This document shows positions 5,711 to 5,828 of a DNA stretch of 5,828 bases, piece after piece; the stretch's first letter is position 1, and every line of letters begins with the position of its first letter. A program made the position numbers and the translations under genes. The notes beneath the pieces were generated by a model that saw only the letters and a program-made list of their open reading frames with translations, ran no database searches and was not told the origin of the DNA. Source of the DNA: CAYGWP01 sp964353455 (GTDB lineage: Bacteria; Planctomycetota; Phycisphaerae; FEN-1346); the NCBI GenBank assembly GCA_964353455.1, contig CAYGWP010000106.1, positions 1 to 5,828 of the forward strand, read 5' to 3'.

Positions 5711-5723
5711 CAGGGCCGGCGTA

Positions 5724-5828
5724 TCAGCCGCCGGCCGCAGGAGCGGGCGCTGCCGGCGCGGCTGGGGCAGCCGGTGCAGCCGGTGCGGCGCCGCCCTCAG
5801 TCGGCGGCGCTGCCGGCGCGGCCGGTGC
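5724..5828 (-). CDS. Ala/Pro-rich C-terminal tail of an unknown protein (partial)
   Basis: Reading the minus strand from the window edge gives 34 residues before a TGA at 5726-5724. They are almost only Ala, Pro and Gly, largely a repeated AAP triplet, interrupted by PPTEGG and ending PAPAAGG. Such tails are usually disordered linkers or extensions and say nothing about the main domain, which lies outside the window. The direction and the 77-base gap fit a gene upstream of mreB in the same transcription unit. Third-position G/C use is weaker than in the other genes, because several gca and gct alanine codons occur, and low-complexity GC-rich DNA can be open by chance. I therefore hold this call only moderately. 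Confidence 0.5.
   Translation of the reverse strand, partial: APAAPAAPPTEGGAAPAAPAAPAAPAAPAPAAGG

Overview
The window is a GC-rich bacterial stretch (about two-thirds G+C by eye) holding two transcription units that converge on a strong bidirectional terminator near position 2820. The host is not identified by any marker gene. A large exported PQQ-type propeller protein with the WxxWRG...RxGxS opening common in Planctomycetota, next to an mreBCD cluster, makes a planctomycete-like organism (perhaps of the Phycisphaerae kind) my best guess. That is inference at low to moderate confidence.

Left unit (+ strand). Positions 1-98 are the last 31 codons of an unrecognised protein. A 259-base gap follows (99-357), dominated by nested GTGAC/GTCAC dyads that build an 82-bp inverted repeat at 148-229. 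Positions 358-2706 encode a 782-residue exported membrane protein. A PQQ-like beta-propeller is split inside its first blade by a domain of about ten transmembrane segments, after which the rest of the propeller follows.

Right unit (- strand, read right to left). After the Ala/Pro-rich C-terminal tail of an unknown protein (5724-5828) come mreB (4594-5646), mreC (3476-4426) and mreD (2859-3386). These three encode the cytoskeletal filament and two membrane partners of the elongasome, which directs lateral peptidoglycan synthesis. The unit ends at the terminator directly after mreD, with no PBP2 (mrdA) or rodA gene following. Each gap in this unit (77, 167 and 89 bases) contains an inverted repeat.

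Two things deserve most attention. First, the split propeller has a predicted topology that fits the positive-inside rule and puts both propeller halves on the same side of the membrane. Second, three intergenic elements (148-229, 2788-2850, 4486-4560) have unrelated sequences but one design: two inverted arms of 25-34 bases, each arm itself palindromic, separated by 13-15 bases. The rest of the window is ordinary. I see no tRNA, rRNA, CRISPR array, transposase or phage gene.
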